Below, piece after piece: positions 20,329 to 28,544 of a DNA stretch of 64,000 bases. Both the position numbers and the translations under genes were made by a program. Every line of letters starts with the position of its first letter. The stretch's first letter is position 1. This DNA comes from Deinococcus sp. QL22 (lineage in GTDB: Bacteria > Deinococcota > Deinococci > Deinococcales > Deinococcaceae). Below the pieces are notes generated by a model, which did not search any database, was not told the DNA's origin, and saw nothing but the letters and a program-made list of their open reading frames with translations. The stretch covers positions 2,168,001 through 2,232,000 of the forward strand of contig NZ_CP097149.1 of NCBI RefSeq assembly GCF_023370075.1, read 5' to 3'.

Positions 20329-20440
20329 TCCATGGCTCCTTGTGGGTTGTCTAAGGGTCTAAGGTGCTGGGGCGGTGGGTTTTTGGGCGACTAGAGCGTC
20401 TAGCATCGCCTTTGAATTTCGTAGACCCTTTAGACTTTCT

Positions 20441-20755
20441 CTATTCCACCAACGCTACCCCGTCCAATTCCAGCGCCTTACCGCGCTTCACGGGTGTAAA
20501 CGGCGTGTAGCTGTATTCGCTGCACCCATTGATTACAAATGGATCATCCTTGAACACATCTTCCAGTTGCGCCTGATTGTCGGCATGGGCCAGCAAGATT
20601 CCGCCTGTGCCGTCCAGCATCCGGCCCGACACCAGAAACAGCCCACTGACATAGTGCTGATCCAACCAAGCGCGGTGTAGCGGCGTTACGGCGGCCAGTT
20701 CGTCGCCTGTTTTGAGGTAGCGGCTTTGGATGATCCAGAGGGTGGGAGCGGTCAT
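20441..20755 (-). CDS. YciI-family protein
   Basis: A 104-residue ferredoxin-like fold protein. It starts MTAPTLWIIQSRYLKTGDELAAVTPLHRAWLDQHYVSG and holds GGILLAHADNQAQLEDVFKDDPFVINGCSEYSYTPF, with the conserved His and Asp of the YciI family (muconolactone isomerase-like). The reaction is unknown. It sits between thiolase and dehydrogenase genes, which is suggestive of a minor role in aromatic or acyl-CoA breakdown. Confidence 0.88.
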   Translation of the reverse strand: MTAPTLWIIQSRYLKTGDELAAVTPLHRAWLDQHYVSGLFLVSGRMLDGTGGILLAHADNQAQLEDVFKDDPFVINGCSEYSYTPFTPVKRGKALELDGVALVE

Positions 20756-20899
20756 AACTGGAGTTTACGGGGCGGGAAGGTCTAAGGGTCAAGGGTCGAA
20801 TGGTCTAAAAAAGGCAAAGGCAGTATGGGACACTCTTTCTGATCGCTCTGTCCACCCAAAAATCCACCGCCCCAGCACCTTAGACCCTTCGACTTGCCC

Positions 20900-22078
20900 C
20901 TACACCCGCCGAACCGCCAATGCCAGCCCATTGCCGCCGCCCATGCACAGGGTCGCCACGCCCGTTTCCTTGTCCTGCGCCTTCAGTGCGTGCAGCAACG
21001 TGACCAGAATGCGTGCGCCACTTGCGCCAATCGGGTGGCCCAGTGCCACCGCGCCGCCGTTCACGTTCACGCGGGCGGGGTCAAGGCCCAGTTCCCGGCT
21101 CACGGCGAGGCTCTGCACGCTGAAGGCCTCGTTCAGTTCCCACAAATCCACATCGCCCACGCCCATGCCCAGATTCTTCAGCAGTTTTTGCGTGGCGGGC
21201 ACAGGCGTCATCATCACCCATTCGGGGGCCATTCCGCCTGTCGCATACCCAGTGATTTCGGCCAGAGGCTTCAGCCCATGCGTGGCGGCGGCGTCTTCAC
21301 TCATGACCAGCAGGCTGGCCGCGCCGTCGTTCAGGCCGGGGGCGTTGCCTGCCGTGACCGAACCGTCTTTGCGAAACGCGGGCTTCAGGCGGCCCAACGT
21401 TTCGGCATTCGTATCGGAGCGGGGGCCTTCATCGGCGTCTACAATGGAGTCACTCTTGCGGCCCTTCACAGTCACGGGCACGATTTCTTCGGCAAAGCGT
21501 CCGGCCCCCTGCGCGGCAATGGCTTTCTGGTGGCTGGCAGTGGCGTAGGCGTCCTGCTCGTCGCGCGTAATGGCGTATTTGTCGGCTACGCGCTCTCCGG
21601 TCAGGCCCATGCCCTCGTCGTTGATGGAGCACCACAGGCCGTCCTGGGTGTTGGCGTCCAGCACCTGCGCGTGGCCGAGGCGGTAGCCTTTGCGTGCGCC
21701 CGGCAGCAGGTGCGGCGCGTTGCTCATGGATTCCATGCCGCCCGCCAGCACCGCCGATTGGTCGCCCGCCCGGATGCTCTGCGCGGCCAAAATCACTGCT
21801 TTCAGGCCGCTGCCGCACACTTTGTTGATGGTCAGCGCCCCCACCTCGTTGCTGAGGCCCGCCGCCAGTGCCGCCTGCCGCGCCGGGTTTTGCCCGCAGC
21901 CTGCCTGCACGACCTGACCCATGATCACTTCTTCGATCAGTTCGGCAGGAATTCCGGCCCGGCGCAGGGTATCGGCCAGCGTAATGCTCCCCAGTTCTAC
22001 CGCCCGTACCGATTCCAGCGCCCCCAGAAACTTGCCTGTCGGCGTGCGCGAGGCCGCCACTATCACTGCTTTGTTCAT
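20900..22078 (-). CDS. Acetyl-CoA acyltransferase (thiolase)
   Basis: A 392-residue thiolase. The nucleophile is in [23 protein letters not shown] follows. The C-terminal motifs [20 protein letters not shown] and [13 protein letters not shown] carry the catalytic His and second Cys. It cleaves 3-oxoacyl-CoA to acetyl-CoA and a shorter acyl-CoA or runs in reverse. Its promoter carries a PaaR-type operator. A TATCCT -10 box ends seven bases before the ATG, suggesting a leaderless mRNA. A beta-ketoadipyl-CoA thiolase role is possible. Confidence 0.96.
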   Translation of the reverse strand: MNKAVIVAASRTPTGKFLGALESVRAVELGSITLADTLRRAGIPAELIEEVIMGQVVQAGCGQNPARQAALAAGLSNEVGALTINKVCGSGLKAVILAAQSIRAGDQSAVLAGGMESMSNAPHLLPGARKGYRLGHAQVLDANTQDGLWCSINDEGMGLTGERVADKYAITRDEQDAYATASHQKAIAAQGAGRFAEEIVPVTVKGRKSDSIVDADEGPRSDTNAETLGRLKPAFRKDGSVTAGNAPGLNDGAASLLVMSEDAAATHGLKPLAEITGYATGGMAPEWVMMTPVPATQKLLKNLGMGVGDVDLWELNEAFSVQSLAVSRELGLDPARVNVNGGAVALGHPIGASGARILVTLLHALKAQDKETGVATLCMGGGNGLALAVRRV

Positions 22079-22101
22079 GAGGCAAGGATAGCGTAGGAAA
22101 A

Positions 22102-22115
22102 CTAACGGGCGTTAG
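22102..22115. promoter_or_regulatory. PaaR-type operator upstream of the thiolase gene
   Basis: CTAACGGGCGTTAG is a perfect inverted repeat matching CNAACGNNCGTTNG. Read on the minus strand, the block CTGTCCCGCCATGCC plus operator is identical to that in front of the AhpD-like gene at 18.85 kb, and the following bases (TTTCC..CGCTA.CCT) are also alike. It lies between likely -35 and -10 positions, where a repressor would block RNA polymerase. Confidence 0.75.
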
Positions 22116-22247
22116 GCATGGCGGGACAGAGCGGTTTTTGGTCTTGCCGTGCGTCACCCCCTGCGGCTCAACTTCGGCCTTCTGCACCTTCTGCTGGCCC
22201 CCTGCCGGGTAGAATGAGCGGGCTATGGACATACCTCAGTATTTCCT

Positions 22248-22505
22248 ATGAAACACCTTCAAGCCGCGCCCAGCCCGCTTTTCTCCGTGGTCGTGTGGCC
22301 AGTGACCCTGACCAATACTGGGGGTGTCCAGCGTTGCGCGACAGCTGAGGCGCTGGGAGACGCTCTCGTGATTGGCTACCAGACCCAGCGCCGATTGCTA
22401 GGCCTCACCGATGGGGCAGGGGAGAGGCTGCCTGCGGAGGTACTAATGAGGGCAGCCTTACTGGACTTTTACGGTGAGGAACGCTTTCGTTTGATCTGGC
22501 GTTAG
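22248..22505 (+). CDS. Small protein of unknown function (85 aa)
   Basis: I do not recognise this protein. It runs from ATG 22248 to 22505, is neither secreted nor membrane-spanning, and has a hydrophobic N-terminal half (LFSVVVWPVTLTN) and a charged helical C-terminus (AALLDFYGEERFRLIWR). Codon use with G/C third positions resembles the neighbours, which supports a real gene. It is isolated between the thiolase promoter and the DnaA-box repeat. Confidence 0.5.
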   Translation: MKHLQAAPSPLFSVVVWPVTLTNTGGVQRCATAEALGDALVIGYQTQRRLLGLTDGAGERLPAEVLMRAALLDFYGEERFRLIWR

Positions 22506-22542
22506 AGTTATCCACACCCTCAAGGTTGCCCTGTGGATAACT
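22506..22542. promoter_or_regulatory. Inverted pair of perfect DnaA boxes
   Basis: TTATCCACA (22508-22516) and its complement TGTGGATAA (22532-22540) are both exact consensus DnaA boxes, embedded in 11-bp inverted arms (AGTTATCCACA / TGTGGATAACT) spaced by 15 bases. No replication genes are near, so this is not the main origin. A DnaA-titration or DnaA-regulated site is the likely reading. The following 390 bases to 22930 hold a TACACT-type box and no convincing gene. Confidence 0.6.
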
Positions 22543-22930
22543 GTTGCATCCAGTACACTTTCTGCACGCAGATGGGCTGACTTATGGGGAGGGAAAAACT
22601 ATGTGCGCGCGAGGCAGGCCACAGCAAGGCCAGCGCGGGCCTAAGCTCAAGCAAGCTGACCAGAGAGGCGCGGCGCTGCTTACTCATACGCTCTTGGCCG
22701 TTTTGTGAGGGCGGGAAAGCTCGTCATTTCTCGTCATTGAGTTTCGGCATCTTTCGGCATGGCTGGAAGTTGGCCTATCCCGAATAACGGGCATGACCTG
22801 GAATCCGGGGGAGAGGGAGCACGCTCTATGCATCCGCCCACGCCAGGGCGGATCAGCAATCATAAAGGACACCTTCAGGTCTCCCCCTGCGGATTGGTAT
22901 TCACGCTTACAGGTTTCACTAAGCTGAGGC

Positions 22931-23113
22931 GTGGCAGACGACGAAGATGTGTTGCAAACAGCGAAAGAACTGCTGGAGCGTTCTGCACGACTTCAGCAGG
23001 AACTGGAACACTTCTTCCAGCGCCAAGCCGAGCAAGACTCGAAGCTTGAATCTGCCGTAGATCAATTCTCCGAAGATACTCCTGGTGAGGACACTGACTC
23101 AGGCGGCCTGTGA
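22931..23113 (+). CDS. Small acidic coiled-coil protein, cassette locus A (ELLERS family)
   Basis: A 60-residue protein from GTG 22931. The first 35 residues form a helix, DEDVLQTAKELLERSARLQQ, followed by an acidic tail. It is clearly paralogous to the gene at 42295-42465 (VLRTAQELLERSEVLQRELE). The family is not known to me. It overlaps the following coiled-coil gene by about 29 bases, so the two are probably co-translated. In locus B the homologue is instead coupled to the FERxAxR small protein. Confidence 0.6.
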   Translation: MADDEDVLQTAKELLERSARLQQELEHFFQRQAEQDSKLESAVDQFSEDTPGEDTDSGGL

Positions 23114-23990
23114 GGGTGTGCAGGGTGAGGAGCGACCTCTAGCTGAGGGACGTCCTTTACACTGGCATATGGTTCCAACCGATGGTCTTCAGTTGCCTGA
23201 TGATGTTGACGCCCGCACAGAGCGGTCTGCCTCTGCCTCCACCCGCAGACACGTGGGGGCCGCTGGATTGGTTCAACTCGACATCCTCGAAGGGATCATC
23301 CACGCAGGACGCGAACAGCTGGTGGTGACGCAGGCACTCCGGCGGGTCGTGGCCTCCACCATCGAACAGCAGCGTGCGACTCCCTTGGCTCAGATCGGGA
23401 CTTTAGCCCATGAGCATCAAGTCCGGCTCAAAGAGATCATCAGTTCTGGGCGAACGCAGATCAACACGGCTTCCAAGTTGCGCGTCATTATCCAAGGCAC
23501 CTTAGCCGAGATCCGTGCCACCCCACTGGAACACGTCAGTGGTCATCTGCTCACGACCTTGGGCGAGTCGGTTCGCCAGCAAGTCCAAGACCTGGAAGAC
23601 ATTATTCAAGCGGCAGTGACGTATGCCAGCACCCTGGAGCAGATCACCCAGTTGGAAGGGGTAAGCGCACAAGCGGCGGCCCAATTACAGCAAGTCGATC
23701 AGGAACGGGGAGAACGTGAGCTGATGCAGTTGGAACGTCAGGCTGCTGAGACACTCGAATACATCCGAACCCTGGAGCGGGTTGGACGAAATCATGCGGC
23801 CCAGAAGCGTGAACTGATCGCCGAAGCGCAGACCGCAGAAAGTCGGATTTCAGTGTTGGAAGAAGACAATGCCAATAGGCAAGCGGAACTCACCGAGCTG
23901 ACCAGCCAACGGGATGCGGCTGTCATACAGCGAGAGGCATTGGAGAATGCTGCACGGGGGAGCAAGGTAGGGCGAGAGTCACAGGAATAG
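23085..23990 (+). CDS. Coiled-coil protein of unknown function, cassette locus A
   Basis: Up to 301 residues with no Cys-rich, membrane or enzyme motif. Residues about 60-185 contain internally repeated helical units with the phrase (LA)xIxATPLxHV/QI (RATPLAQIGT, RATPLEHVSG) spaced about 53 residues apart, and ILEGIIHAG / LKEIISSG / LEDIIQAA helices. Residues 190-290 are a long coiled coil rich in Glu, Gln and Arg. The start is uncertain: ATG 23085, GTG 23118 or ATG 23169. The architecture resembles a scaffold or signalling helix bundle, but no function can be named. Confidence 0.7.
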   Translation: MRTLTQAACEGVQGEERPLAEGRPLHWHMVPTDGLQLPDDVDARTERSASASTRRHVGAAGLVQLDILEGIIHAGREQLVVTQALRRVVASTIEQQRATPLAQIGTLAHEHQVRLKEIISSGRTQINTASKLRVIIQGTLAEIRATPLEHVSGHLLTTLGESVRQQVQDLEDIIQAAVTYASTLEQITQLEGVSAQAAAQLQQVDQERGERELMQLERQAAETLEYIRTLERVGRNHAAQKRELIAEAQTAESRISVLEEDNANRQAELTELTSQRDAAVIQREALENAARGSKVGRESQE

Positions 23991-24029
23991 ACCCACAGAG
24001 AACGGTGCGGAATACGCGCTCAGTCGAGG

Positions 24030-24266
24030 TTATGCAGCAGAGGAGGATTTCTCATGAAATCGACAGCGCAAAATTTCTCGCTCAAGAGCATCAAATTGCG
24101 GTTCTGCCTGCTTTGCTGAGATTCGTCCGACTTCCAGTGCCACCCACAGGTCGATGAAGGCACGTCGGAGGCGAGCTATTTCCGCTTCTTGGACGGCCGT
24201 AGGATGTTGCCTCACGTGATAAATAGTTGACGCCAATGCACCACAGACTCGGTCTACAGGTCTCAT
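24030..24266 (-). CDS. Small helical protein, cassette locus A (VDRVC family)
   Basis: A 78-residue protein starting MRPVDRVCGALASTIYHVRQHP. It has a paralogue at 41959-42210; matching segments are VDRVC, TIY.VRQHPT, AEIARLRRAFIDLWVALEVGR and ALE..ILRCR. The start at 24266 follows TTGAGGTG, a fair ribosome site conserved in the paralogue; the frame is open to 24374. No known domain is recognised. It is divergent from the FERxAIR small gene 111 bases away. Confidence 0.65.
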   Translation of the reverse strand: MRPVDRVCGALASTIYHVRQHPTAVQEAEIARLRRAFIDLWVALEVGRISAKQAEPQFDALEREILRCRFHEKSSSAA

Positions 24267-24377
24267 AAGCACCTCAAGCTCTACCTTAGTCCACATCAAG
24301 CTGAGCCGTGTCCGTTGACCTTCACTGTTGTGCGGGTACAGGAAATGAACTGAACCTTTCAGGATAGGCCACACAGG

Positions 24378-24572
24378 ATGAATTGGGGTGTGTTTGACTG
24401 TGGTATGTGGCCTCCGTCAGAGGAAGAGAAAGTATTTGCAGAGCGTCTGGAGCGTGTGAGGGAGCAGCATAGGAAGACTGAACTGATGTTTTTAGAACTC
24501 GCCTCGCAACGATTTGAGCGGGAGGCCATCAGGCAGGAGATGAAGTGGAGAAGAGATAACTGGCATAAGTAG
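24378..24572 (+). CDS. Small basic helical protein, cassette locus A (FERxAxR family)
   Basis: A 64-residue protein whose C-terminal half ASQRFEREAIRQEMKWRRDNW matches ASQEFERKAVRAEHHWRAYRR of the gene at 42462-42674. The N-terminal half carries an acidic helix (SEEEKVFAERLERVREQH). Predicted to be one long amphipathic helix or a helical pair. The function is unknown. It belongs with the VDRVC and ELLERS genes because all three families recur together at 42 kb. Confidence 0.6.
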   Translation: MNWGVFDCGMWPPSEEEKVFAERLERVREQHRKTELMFLELASQRFEREAIRQEMKWRRDNWHK

Positions 24573-24990
24573 AACTACTCTTCCGTTGATAATGCGTGTA
24601 TCAGCGGGCTAATCGTGAATTAAACCCAAGTTGTCAGATAACCTCGTGGACTTCCTATACCACCCATGAGCCAGCTGTTCAGTAGCCAGGGCAAGTACAT
24701 TGCACGAGTCAGCAATACCTGTCTCCATGCACCCAACGGAGACAACATTGGTTGGTGGCTTCCTACCTAAAATATCTTTGTTGACCGCCAAGGCCGATAC
24801 CTAGGCGTCTTATATGCCTCAAACCGATTGATACGCCAGCGGGGGAGCCCACCACGAATTATGGTGACGCTGGCGATGCGGGAATATCGGTGACGCTAGG
24901 TGATCCCGGCAACTATGGCCCTATCGGTCTGTCTGGTGGCTTTGAGGATGTGCCGACGCCTTGGCTGCGCTAGCTCTTTACCCAGCTAGT
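24573..24990. other. Non-coding stretch with a decayed reading frame
   Basis: I see no intact gene here. Between about 24829 and 24973 one plus-strand frame encodes a Gly/Pro/Thr-rich stretch (GDAGDAGISVTLGDPGNYG...VPTPWLR, then stop) without a start codon, which looks like the tail of a truncated surface protein. A 60-codon TTG-started frame on the minus strand (24609-24791) is unconvincing. Confidence 0.35.
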
Positions 24991-24994
24991 CACT

Positions 24995-25080
24995 TACACT
25001 CTCCGCACGCCAAGGCAGGAGCCGAGCGCCCTGTGAGACAGGAGCGGAGTCCTGCCACCCATGATCGGGGGGTAATTTGT
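24995..25080 (+). ncRNA. Candidate structured RNA element, family R-A copy 1
   Basis: TACACT (24995-25000) could serve as a -10 box. It is followed by GGCAGG (25014-25019) pairing with CCTGCC (25051-25056), enclosing the hairpin CCTGT-gag-ACAGG, and then by a C/G-run hairpin around ATGATC and TAATTTG. Near-identical elements occur at 28.1 and 38.36 kb. It reads like a short RNA ending in a terminator, although the C arm is mutated here. No promoter is proven. The next 58 bases match those after copy 2. Confidence 0.4.
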
Positions 25081-25177
25081 TGGCACGAGAAAGCACATCC
25101 TGAAGCCCGGCAGAGTCTCCCTGATCAACTGCAAGAGGTAAGGTCAGCCTTGGAAGTTCATGCTGGCCTAGATCTGA

Positions 25178-26323
25178 TCAGGTTTGGTCAGCTAGCTCTT
25201 GGAGAGCCCTTTGAATGAAGGGGTCATCCTCAAAGCGAATTTCTCGACCATCCGTGGATCGTTCTGGTTCCACCACTTGAATATTTGGGGTTACACCCTG
25301 TCCCTGAATCACTCCAGCTTGGGTGACCAGGAGCGCGCTAGGTACCAGGAGCCGGGCCCCGTTGGGAATCACAATGGGTACCGTGACAAGCCCCATCCCT
25401 GGAGTGCGTTCACCGACAACTGTGGCTCCCGCGTGTTGCAGGACGCTGGCCAAGACCTCTGCACCGGACGCGGTGTATCTATTGACCAGAATCACCACCC
25501 GGCCTAGGAAGTCTTTTGAACTCCGGGATGCTCGGGCATAGAGTTTGTCCCCACCATCACGGGATCGGAGATAGACGATGTCACCATCAATCCGTTCCAT
25601 AAAAAAATCTGCTGCGTTAGCAACAGTGGACAAGGTTCCTCCGCTATTGTCCCGCAGGTCAAGCACTACCGTATTGACTCGGGCCGCCACGAGACTGACG
25701 AGGGTGCGCTGCAGTTCATCACTAAGATCAGGATGAAACAGCGTCGGCAGGGCAACGTAAGCTACCCCTGCTGGTAAGCCCTCCCGGCGCATCACGACAG
25801 CAGGCACAACTTCGCGTTGAAGGGTGACCTGTTGAGTCACACCCTTGCGGCTCACGGTCAGCTGGAAGGGGTGTTGAGCAGGAATCACTGCTAAAACAGA
25901 GAACAGCTGAGTTGCGTTGAGTTTGGTGACATCTTGGCCGTCGACAGCCTGAACCAGATCGCCGGGGTGCAGACCGCTGCGCCAAGCGGGACTATATCTG
26001 GCCACTCCGGTGATGTTGGTCAACGCGGTGTTCCCCGTGACTGGGCCAAAATCGATTCCGTGGCTGATCCTGGGATCCACGTTAAGGAGGGGATCATTGG
26101 GCGGGTAATACCGAGTCAATCCATCGTTCAGCAGCGCTGGGATGTTGTGAAGGCCACCTGAAGCCGCGCGTTCTAGGGCTGGCCGATCTAGGGGTTGGTA
26201 GTAGGTGTTCTCAAAATTGTCGAGAATTTTGACGAGCTGCTCGGGGGTCAGGGAGTCGGTCTGAGCGCCCGCAAAATTCCCTAAGGAAAGAAGCATGAGC
26301 GTGAAGAACCAAGGGATGCGCAT
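25178..26323 (-). CDS. Secreted S41-family (CtpA-like) protease homologue lacking the catalytic lysine
   Basis: Signal peptide MRIPWFFTLMLLSLGNFAGAQ. A helical region leads to a PDZ-like domain (about 95-165: GVARYSPAWRSGLHPGDLVQAVDGQDV), then the S41 core: VLDLRDNSGGTLS (221-232) and YTASGAEVLASVLQHAG with the nucleophile position S286. The catalytic lysine normally found in GKT.GKG is replaced: GERTPGMGLV has Met310. It may be a pseudoenzyme or use a different base. It ends just after an R-A repeat. Confidence 0.85.
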   Translation of the reverse strand: MRIPWFFTLMLLSLGNFAGAQTDSLTPEQLVKILDNFENTYYQPLDRPALERAASGGLHNIPALLNDGLTRYYPPNDPLLNVDPRISHGIDFGPVTGNTALTNITGVARYSPAWRSGLHPGDLVQAVDGQDVTKLNATQLFSVLAVIPAQHPFQLTVSRKGVTQQVTLQREVVPAVVMRREGLPAGVAYVALPTLFHPDLSDELQRTLVSLVAARVNTVVLDLRDNSGGTLSTVANAADFFMERIDGDIVYLRSRDGGDKLYARASRSSKDFLGRVVILVNRYTASGAEVLASVLQHAGATVVGERTPGMGLVTVPIVIPNGARLLVPSALLVTQAGVIQGQGVTPNIQVVEPERSTDGREIRFEDDPFIQRALQELADQT

Positions 26324-26676
26324 GAGACAGTCTAATGTGGAGCTCTGTCAGTTGAAGCTGGATGTGTCTGGAACCAGAAGGCAACTGCATCAAAAACTCG
26401 GGCCAATGCCCCCAATCAACACTTATCAGCACCCCAAGGTAACGCTGTGGATAACTTACGCCAGGTCTGAGGCAAAAAGGCCGCGCTCCAGCAGCCCAGC
26501 TGAGCCCCTTTCAAAGGCCGGATGGATCACCCCACCCCGCCCACCCGCGCCTGCTGGGTGAGTGGCGCGGCACGAACCTGAGGCGCTGCGCTGGTAAGGA
26601 GCGGCTGCGTCTACCCCCAGCGCCCACCCCCCAGCGCCCGGGCAGGGAGGAGGGCCAGCCGCTAGGATGAGACCGC
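26324..26676. other. Intergenic region with one DnaA box
   Basis: It separates the divergent S41 and lipoprotein genes. TGTGGATAA, an exact DnaA box, lies at 26446-26454. The 3' half is very GC-rich and holds no gene I can support. No clear promoter for either gene was identified. Confidence 0.4.
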
Positions 26677-27522
26677 ATGACGATCCTGCCCTCCATCCGC
26701 ACGCGCACGCCACTCAAGCTGGCCGCCGCCGCGCTCACCCTCGCCCTGGCCTCCTGCGGTTCAGGACCCGGAGAGGTGCTCCCACCGCTGCCGCCCGTGC
26801 CCCCCGTCACCGCCCCGATGATCTCGGGGACGGTCGAGCTGGGCACCACCATCGACGGCGAGAGCAGCGCCTTCCACACCCGCGCTGAGGCTGCCGGGCG
26901 CGCCCTGGAGGTGCGTCCCGCCGTGCCCGCTGCAGCCGCCACCATGGCCATGCAGGCACTGTCCGGCAAGGGGCTGTCCGCGCAGGGCGCGGGCGTGCAC
27001 GCGCAGGCCATTACGGTCAGCCCGGTGGTGCTGGCCAGCACGGTAGTCGGCACGAACCTGCGCTACGCACTGGGCATCCCAGCCGCTCCGCCCCAGGGCT
27101 CGCTGATGCCCGCCCGCAGCGTCTGGCCCGAGGGCTCCGGCGTGCAGTGCACCCGTGAGGTCGACCTCGTCTCGGACGCTGCAGCCCAGCTGGTGGCCGG
27201 CGAGTTCATCCTGGCCCCCGGTGCCGGGGTCGACCACGCCGACCTGCTGGTGTCCGAGCTGCTGCGGGCGAGCAGCACGGCGTTGCTCTCGAACTACCAA
27301 GAGCTGATCTACGCCGACCGCGCGCTCGTGATCCGCGCCCTGGGCACGTGCACCTTCACGGCCCCCAGCGGCGCGCAGACCCGCGTCGCCGTCGACGTCG
27401 ACCAGTCTTTCGCAGCCGGCTGGAACGTCGCCGCCGGCAGCCTGACGCTGGAGTCCAGCGGCGGCCGCCTGGCGATGCGTTCCGCCGCGACTGGCACGCT
27501 CGACCTGTACGCTTTGGATTGA
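26677..27522 (+). CDS. Secreted lipoprotein of unknown function
   Basis: Starts MTILPSIRTRTPLKLAAAALTLALASC; Cys27 is a lipobox cysteine. A Pro-rich spacer follows (LPPLPPVPPV), then about 230 residues rich in Ala, Val and Ser with three isolated Cys (CTREVD and GTCTF) that could pair. No family recognised. Codon use is unusually GC-rich in third position compared with the surrounding accessory genes, hinting at core-genome origin or recent transfer from a higher-GC relative. The function is unknown; it should be exposed on the envelope. Confidence 0.75.
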   Translation: MTILPSIRTRTPLKLAAAALTLALASCGSGPGEVLPPLPPVPPVTAPMISGTVELGTTIDGESSAFHTRAEAAGRALEVRPAVPAAAATMAMQALSGKGLSAQGAGVHAQAITVSPVVLASTVVGTNLRYALGIPAAPPQGSLMPARSVWPEGSGVQCTREVDLVSDAAAQLVAGEFILAPGAGVDHADLLVSELLRASSTALLSNYQELIYADRALVIRALGTCTFTAPSGAQTRVAVDVDQSFAAGWNVAAGSLTLESSGGRLAMRSAATGTLDLYALD

Positions 27523-27890
27523 GCTGCCCCACAGCCCATCAGTCCCTGTCCAGCTCAGTCGCTGTAGCTGCCCCCGCCGCCAGTGCTTGCTCCCCCAGTG
27601 CCCGCGCACCCCGGCTGCGGGGTGCGCGGGCTGGGCCAAACAGTCGATCAACACATCGACTCGCTGACGGTGAATGGGAAGTGCCCGAGAAGCTTTAAGG
27701 CTACCTCGATAGATCACAGTTCCACCAAAAAGGCTCATGTCGTCAAGCAATTCAGGTGCATTTTGATGACTTCCAGGGGTCATGATCAGGTCTAGTTCGA
27801 CGGATCGTTTCCATACATGGCGCTGAATCATGCCAAAAAAAGCCCTCGCCCAGGCATCAGCGCAGGTGAGGGCTTCTTTGTTGCTCTGGC
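27523..27890. other. Intergenic region with T1 repeat hairpin
   Basis: No gene supported. A hairpin of the T1 family (AGCCCTC 27841-27847, GAGGGCT 27868-27874, loop containing CATCAGCGCAGG) with flanking A and T runs could terminate transcripts from both sides. Confidence 0.5.
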
Positions 27891-27971
27891 TTATCCGCCC
27901 TTCCTCCCGCTGCCATCGTTCTCGGGCTTCGGTGCGGGTGGTGGGGTCGGCACTGGCTTGTCTTTCGGCAT
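27891..27971 (-). CDS. Tiny proline-rich peptide, MPKDKP family member 1 (26 aa)
   Basis: Reads MPKDKPVPTPPPAPKPEN then a Gly/Lys-rich end and TAA. Four related peptides lie at 28.6, 38.5, 45.1 and 45.9 kb, all minus strand. Each is preceded by the same leader (TTGTCAG... GGCGCACGCTGAATC-ATG) and most are followed by a Gly-rich C-terminus. Conservation of frame, start and stop while third bases change argues for translation. Function unknown; polyproline-II structure likely. Confidence 0.5.
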   Translation of the reverse strand: MPKDKPVPTPPPAPKPENDGSGRKGG

Positions 27972-28130
27972 GATTCAGCGTGCGCCTGATCCTCCGACAG
28001 CTGACTGACAACCCCTCACGTGTCCGGGATTTCAATGGCGTCCAGTTCCATCGTTCTTCTCGCGCTCAAGGCTCGCTCAATGTCGTGCTTTTTCCTGTTT
28101 CTCTCCCCGGCTACCATTTCCTTACGCTGA

Positions 28131-28200
28131 GGCAGGAGCCGTGTGCCCTGTGAGACAGGAGCGGAGCCGTGCCCCCCATGATCGGGGGGTAATTTGTTGG
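28131..28200 (+). ncRNA. Candidate structured RNA element, family R-A copy 2
   Basis: GGCAGG, CCTGTGAGACAGG hairpin, and a perfect terminator-like stem CCCCCC (28172-28177) / GGGGGG (28184-28189) around ATGATC, then TAATTTG. About 115 bases, including the downstream tail to 28247, are near-identical to copy 1. It lies at the 3' side of the small gene at 28276-28512. Could be an RNA gene or a mobile non-coding repeat. Confidence 0.45.
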
Positions 28201-28275
28201 CAAGAGAAAGCACATCCTGAAGCCCGGCAGAGTCTCCCTGATCAACACTATCCACAGCCTTTTATTGGCTTGTGG

Positions 28276-28512
28276 TTACTCTCTGCGCCGCCGCCAGAGG
28301 ATGCGACCGCCATCGCCTATCGGAACCATCTCCATGAGGCCGTCCCACTGGAGTTGTTCCAGCGCCGTTACAGTGACCTGCAGCGATCCCGCTGCGTCCG
28401 GCCACTGGATCCACCATTGATGAATACCGTTCACCGTATCCGCGCTATCGGGATGCGCGTTCACATAGTTGATGATTTCGTTGCTTGCAAAACGGGTCAG
28501 ATCTTCGTCCAT
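28276..28512 (-). CDS. Small winged-helix-like protein (78 aa)
   Basis: Starts MDEDLTRFASNEIINYVNAHPDSADTVNGIHQWWIQW and ends VTALEQLQWDGLMEMVPIGDGGRILWRRRR. The pattern HPxxxDTxxGIxxWW followed by ALxxLxxxGLxE and a basic end is one I associate with a small conserved bacterial family with a winged-helix shape. It would be cytoplasmic and possibly DNA-binding. It is isolated between repeats. Confidence 0.65.
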   Translation of the reverse strand: MDEDLTRFASNEIINYVNAHPDSADTVNGIHQWWIQWPDAAGSLQVTVTALEQLQWDGLMEMVPIGDGGRILWRRRRE

Positions 28513-28544
28513 ATCAGTCTCCTATCGTGTCAAAACGTAAAAAT

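Noticed and set aside
22506..22542. Replication origin
   Set aside because: Only two DnaA boxes, no AT-rich unwinding region, and no dnaA, dnaN or parA genes near. Kept only as a DnaA-binding site.
24609..24791. 60-codon minus-strand frame with TTG start
   Set aside because: Weak start, no homologue in the window although its neighbours are duplicated, and no features in the protein.
26761..28035. 424-codon minus-strand open frame
   Set aside because: It lies antisense to the lipoprotein at 26677-27522 and runs through the proline-rich peptide and T1 repeat; its composition (Gly, Arg, His rich) is that of a shadow frame.
28016..28255. 79-codon minus-strand frame through R-A copy 2
   Set aside because: The R-A element is open in more than one frame in every copy and the encoded peptides are not conserved between copies, so it is better explained as RNA or repeat.
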